Positions 22,695-24,855 of a DNA stretch of 24,855 nucleotides are shown here, one piece after another. The DNA comes from Anammoximicrobium sp032229885. Lineage in GTDB: Bacteria > Planctomycetota > Planctomycetia > Pirellulales > Pirellulaceae. Positions within the stretch are counted from its first letter, which is position 1, and every line of letters begins with the position of its first letter. Where the stretch lies: the NCBI GenBank assembly GCA_032229885.1, contig JAVYAJ010000353.1, positions 1-24,855 of the forward strand, in the 5' to 3' direction. A program made the translations under genes and the position numbers. The notes beneath the pieces were generated by a model. That model saw only the letters and a list, made by a program, of their open reading frames with translations. It ran no database searches and was not told the DNA's origin.

Positions 22695-23948
22695 ATGCAA
22701 GGACCCCTATCGTCAGCGTCAGGCGCGCACCGCGACATGGAAATCGGCCGAACCACCGGCTCCCATCCACAACTGCTCGTCGTCGGGATCAGCGCGCGCG
22801 CGGCCGCATTTTCAGCGTTGCGCGCCGGATACGACCCGCTGGCGATCGATTGCTTTGCAGACGACGATCTGGCCGCCGTGTGCGACTGTGTCCGCGTTGA
22901 CCTGGACGCGTATCCAGACGGTTTCGAGCAGGCCGCGCGCGGGCTGGCGGCGTGTCCGTGGCTGTACGCCGGAGGACTCGAGAACGCCCCCAGCCTGGTG
23001 CGGGCAATCTCGGACCAACGTTCGCTGTACGGCAATCCCGACCACGTGCTGCGCACGGTTCGAAATCCGTTTCGCCTCGCCCAGACACTGCGCACGGCTG
23101 GGTTGCCCTTTCTGGATGTCCGTGCGACGCGTCCCACTGGCGCATCCGGCCCTTGGCTGCGGAAACCGCTGAAGTCGGGCGGAGGACGGCGGATCGAACG
23201 TATTGTGTCGGCCGCCGACCCGGAACCTTTCGAGGGTTCCGGGAATCGGCGGCGTCGCCCGATGGCTCGCGGCGGCGACGCGTCGGTCTATTATCAGCAG
23301 TACCGGGCCGGCACGGACTGCAGCGCGGTCTTTGTGGCCGCCGGCGGCCAGGCCGCGTGCCTTGGGGTGACGCGGCAGATTATCGGCGCCGCGTGGACCG
23401 GCGCGAACGAGTTCTGGTACGCCGGATCGGTGGGCCCGTTGGACCTGACGGCCGACCAACGCCGCCTGTGGGATCGAATCGGAGCGGCGTTGGCCGCACG
23501 GTTCGCGCTGACGGGCCTGTTCGGCGTCGATGCGGTGATGGACGAGGATGCGATTTGGCCGGTCGAGGTCAATCCGCGGTACACGGCGTCGATCGAAATC
23601 CTCGAGCTGGCGGGCGAAGTCACCGCCATCGCCGCGCACACGCGGGCCTGCGAACAAGGCGAGTTGCCGCGCGGGTGGCCGGACGGCGGGTCGCAACGCG
23701 TCGGCAAAGCCGTGCTGTACGCGGAAAGCAACGGACGTGTGCCGAGCGATTTCGGCCGACTCGTTCGTGACTTGAACCAAGACATCGCCCGCCCCATAAT
23801 CGCAGACGTTCCGCCCGCCGGACGTGATTTTCACGCGGGTGAACCTCTGGCGACGGTGCTGGCGTACGCCGACACGATCGAGACGGTGGTGGATTCGTTG
23901 CGGACGACCAGCAAATTGGTGCGCAAGACATTGGAGGGGGAGGGATGA
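22695..23948 (+). CDS. ATP-grasp domain protein of the H4MPT C1 gene cluster
   Basis: A 417-residue ATP-grasp enzyme. An N-terminal pre-ATP-grasp alpha/beta domain (about residues 25-125, LLVVGISARAAAFSALRAG) is followed by the ATP-grasp region: a lysine/glycine loop RKPLKSGGGR (from about 156), the beta strand VYYQQYRAG, and the metal-binding end GLFGVDAVMDEDAIWPVEVNPRY split at about 274-296 (E291, N293). Such proteins join a carboxylate to an amine or similar nucleophile with ATP. Bacterial H4MPT clusters commonly contain ATP-grasp genes of unknown or cofactor-biosynthetic role (OrfY-type; the tyramine-glutamate ligase MfnD and the glutamate ligase MptN of archaea are distant analogues). 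Its substrate cannot be assigned here. The start at 22695 or an ATG at 22737 are both possible; neither has a strong ribosome binding site. It is divergent from fae. Confidence 0.85.
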   Translation: MQGPLSSASGAHRDMEIGRTTGSHPQLLVVGISARAAAFSALRAGYDPLAIDCFADDDLAAVCDCVRVDLDAYPDGFEQAARGLAACPWLYAGGLENAPSLVRAISDQRSLYGNPDHVLRTVRNPFRLAQTLRTAGLPFLDVRATRPTGASGPWLRKPLKSGGGRRIERIVSAADPEPFEGSGNRRRRPMARGGDASVYYQQYRAGTDCSAVFVAAGGQAACLGVTRQIIGAAWTGANEFWYAGSVGPLDLTADQRRLWDRIGAALAARFALTGLFGVDAVMDEDAIWPVEVNPRYTASIEILELAGEVTAIAAHTRACEQGELPRGWPDGGSQRVGKAVLYAESNGRVPSDFGRLVRDLNQDIARPIIADVPPAGRDFHAGEPLATVLAYADTIETVVDSLRTTSKLVRKTLEGEG

Positions 23949-24043
23949 AGGCGGATCGCGGAACGGCATGCGCGAAACGCGGGCCGTGGGACGAGGCCCG
24001 CGGTACGGCTGGACGACGTTCGAGCGGCAGTGGTCGATCATGA
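23945..24043 (+). CDS. Possible 32-codon relay mini-frame between the ATP-grasp gene and the cyclo-ligase gene
   Basis: ATG at 23945 overlaps the stop of the ATP-grasp gene (ATGA) and is preceded by the very strong purine run GGAGGGGGAGGG. The frame runs 32 codons and its TGA (24041-24043) overlaps the ATG of the 5-formyltetrahydrofolate cyclo-ligase gene (ATGA again). The predicted peptide is Arg/Gly/Ser-rich and shows no family. Its likely value is to carry ribosomes from one gene to the next by reinitiation; a chance arrangement is also possible. Confidence 0.3.
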   Translation: MKADRGTACAKRGPWDEARGTAGRRSSGSGRS

Positions 24044-24630
24044 ATTTGGCCGAACAAAAACGTCACGTGCGGCAGCAGGCGCTGGCCTGTCGCGAGGCAC
24101 AGGAGGATCGAGATGGCTTGAGCCTGCGGATCGCGCAGCGCCTGTTGGGACTGGCCGCGTACCAGCACGCGCGGACGGTCATGCTGTACATCGGAGTCCG
24201 ACACGAGGTCCGGACGCGACACATCGCCGCGGACGCCGCGGCTCGCGGCCGACGCGTCGTGGTTCCGTTCTGCAGCGGGCGGGAACTGGGCCTGTTCGAG
24301 CTGCGCGATTGGGACGAACTGGAACCGTGCCGATTCGGACTATGGGAACCGGCGCTGGAGAGCCGCGCCGATCCGAGCCGTCACGTGAACGTGTCGGATC
24401 TGGACCTCGTGATCGTCCCCGGCGTGGCATTCGATCGGAACGGCGCTCGCTTGGGTTACGGGCGAGCCTACTATGACCGCCTGCTGCGGCGCACTCGCCC
24501 CGATGCCACGCTGGTCGGGTTGGCCTTCGAATGCCAACTGTTTCCTCGAGTCCCGACGGGGCGGCGCGATGTGCCTATGGATCTAGTCATAACCCAGTGT
24601 GGGGTTTATCTTGGCGTTGGCCGCGGCTAA
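24040..24630 (+). CDS. 5-formyltetrahydrofolate cyclo-ligase family protein
   Basis: A 196-residue protein of the MthfS/YgfA family, which converts 5-formyl-THF to 5,10-methenyl-THF with ATP. An N-terminal helix (LAEQKRHVRQQALACREA) is followed by the alpha/beta core and the diagnostic segment LVIVPGVAFDRNGARLGYGR then AYYDRLL (about residues 123-149). The C-terminal part FPRVPTGRRDVPMDLVIT also fits. ATG at 24040 is chosen because the N-terminal helix starts there and because it overlaps the stop of a preceding mini-frame; the open frame extends to 23824 inside the ATP-grasp gene. Its own ribosome binding site is weak. Placement beside H4MPT genes suggests a link between folate and methanopterin C1 pools, or use on a related pterin; this is inference. 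Confidence 0.92.
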   Translation: MNLAEQKRHVRQQALACREAQEDRDGLSLRIAQRLLGLAAYQHARTVMLYIGVRHEVRTRHIAADAAARGRRVVVPFCSGRELGLFELRDWDELEPCRFGLWEPALESRADPSRHVNVSDLDLVIVPGVAFDRNGARLGYGRAYYDRLLRRTRPDATLVGLAFECQLFPRVPTGRRDVPMDLVITQCGVYLGVGRG

Positions 24631-24778
24631 GGATGTGATCCCAAAGATTTCCCAGATCGTGAAAACGGTCTCACCCGAAGCCTCAAAACGCACCGCGAGA
24701 CGCCGTTCTGGCGCTTTGCGTTCTGGCCAAGGTGGTGAGGCTACGTGATTTAGACACGTTAGAGTCTTAGTTCGTATC

Positions 24779-24825
24779 ATGCGCGCACGGTGCGCGCATC
24801 TTGTACAGTGGTGTGTACAGTACAC
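24779..24825. promoter_or_regulatory. Two adjacent palindromes and a direct repeat near the right edge
   Basis: The first palindrome, at 24779-24799, has two 10-base arms, ATGCGCGCAC and GTGCGCGCAT, around a single central G. The second, GTGTACAGTACAC at 24813-24825, has 6-base arms around A. The 8-mer TGTACAGT is also repeated directly at 24802-24809 and 24814-24821 (12-base period). The stretch 24631-24855 holds no gene I can support; these sites may be operators for a gene beyond the window or hairpins after the cyclo-ligase gene. Confidence 0.4.
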
Positions 24826-24855
24826 TTGTGGGTTAGTGGCACGGGAATGGGTTAG

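Noticed and set aside
24583..24825. Minus-strand frame of 80 codons at the right edge
   Set aside because: It overlaps the end of the cyclo-ligase gene and the palindromes, and has no family resemblance; a gene relic cannot be excluded but is not supported.
1..24855. CRISPR arrays, tRNA or rRNA genes, insertion sequences, prophage genes or a defence system
   Set aside because: No regularly spaced direct repeats, cloverleaf-like sequence, rRNA-like stretch, transposase, integrase or nuclease-effector cluster was seen. TatD is a housekeeping-type hydrolase here.

Overview
The window reads as a chromosomal segment of a GC-rich bacterium, most probably a planctomycete of the Pirellulales type. 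Three things suggest this: bacterial tetrahydromethanopterin-linked C1 genes (fae and a methylene-H4MPT dehydrogenase) in an otherwise heterotroph-like setting; complex I subunits with long hydrophilic insertions in a split nuo operon; and short GC-rich hairpins between genes. No rRNA, tRNA, CRISPR array, transposase or phage gene was seen. Assignment of the phylum is an inference from gene content, not a measured phylogeny.

Layout from left to right. Bases 1-120 hold a cluster of hairpin repeats. A minus-strand pair follows, an NfeD/OB-fold membrane protein upstream of a flotillin (2517 down to 121), likely a membrane-microdomain module. A gene-poor stretch (2518-3325) precedes a plus-strand secreted BNR-repeat sialidase-like protein (3326-5011). 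Next comes a two-gene polar amino acid ABC importer (5223-7459) in which the binding protein and permease are one polypeptide and the ATPase overlaps it by ATGA. After a non-coding stretch with a minus-strand terminator lies scpB (minus), whose frame runs into a nearly pure Asp/Glu tail that has its own strong internal ribosome binding site. Divergent from scpB is a single-pass membrane protein of unknown function.

A long minus-strand block (19738 down to 10087) carries nuoH-J-K-L-M-N, a small helical unknown protein and a TatD-family hydrolase, mostly joined by start/stop overlaps or very short gaps. nuoI is absent between nuoH and nuoJ, and no soluble-arm complex I gene is in the window, so the other subunits must be elsewhere or absent. 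An exported-type MsrA lies just upstream on the same strand.

The right end is a C1-metabolism island. Methylene-H4MPT dehydrogenase and formaldehyde-activating enzyme are on the minus strand. Divergent from them are an ATP-grasp ligase-like protein and a 5-formyltetrahydrofolate cyclo-ligase. Fae condenses formaldehyde with H4MPT and the dehydrogenase oxidises the product. The ATP-grasp protein may serve C1-cofactor synthesis, and the cyclo-ligase belongs to the folate branch. A possible 32-codon relay frame links the last two genes. Perfect palindromes lie between fae and the dehydrogenase gene and near the right edge. No wholly new multi-gene system is evident. The strongest leads are the scpB acidic-tail/internal-start arrangement, the C1 island with its relay frame and palindromes, and the His/Asp-rich loop in the flotillin partner.
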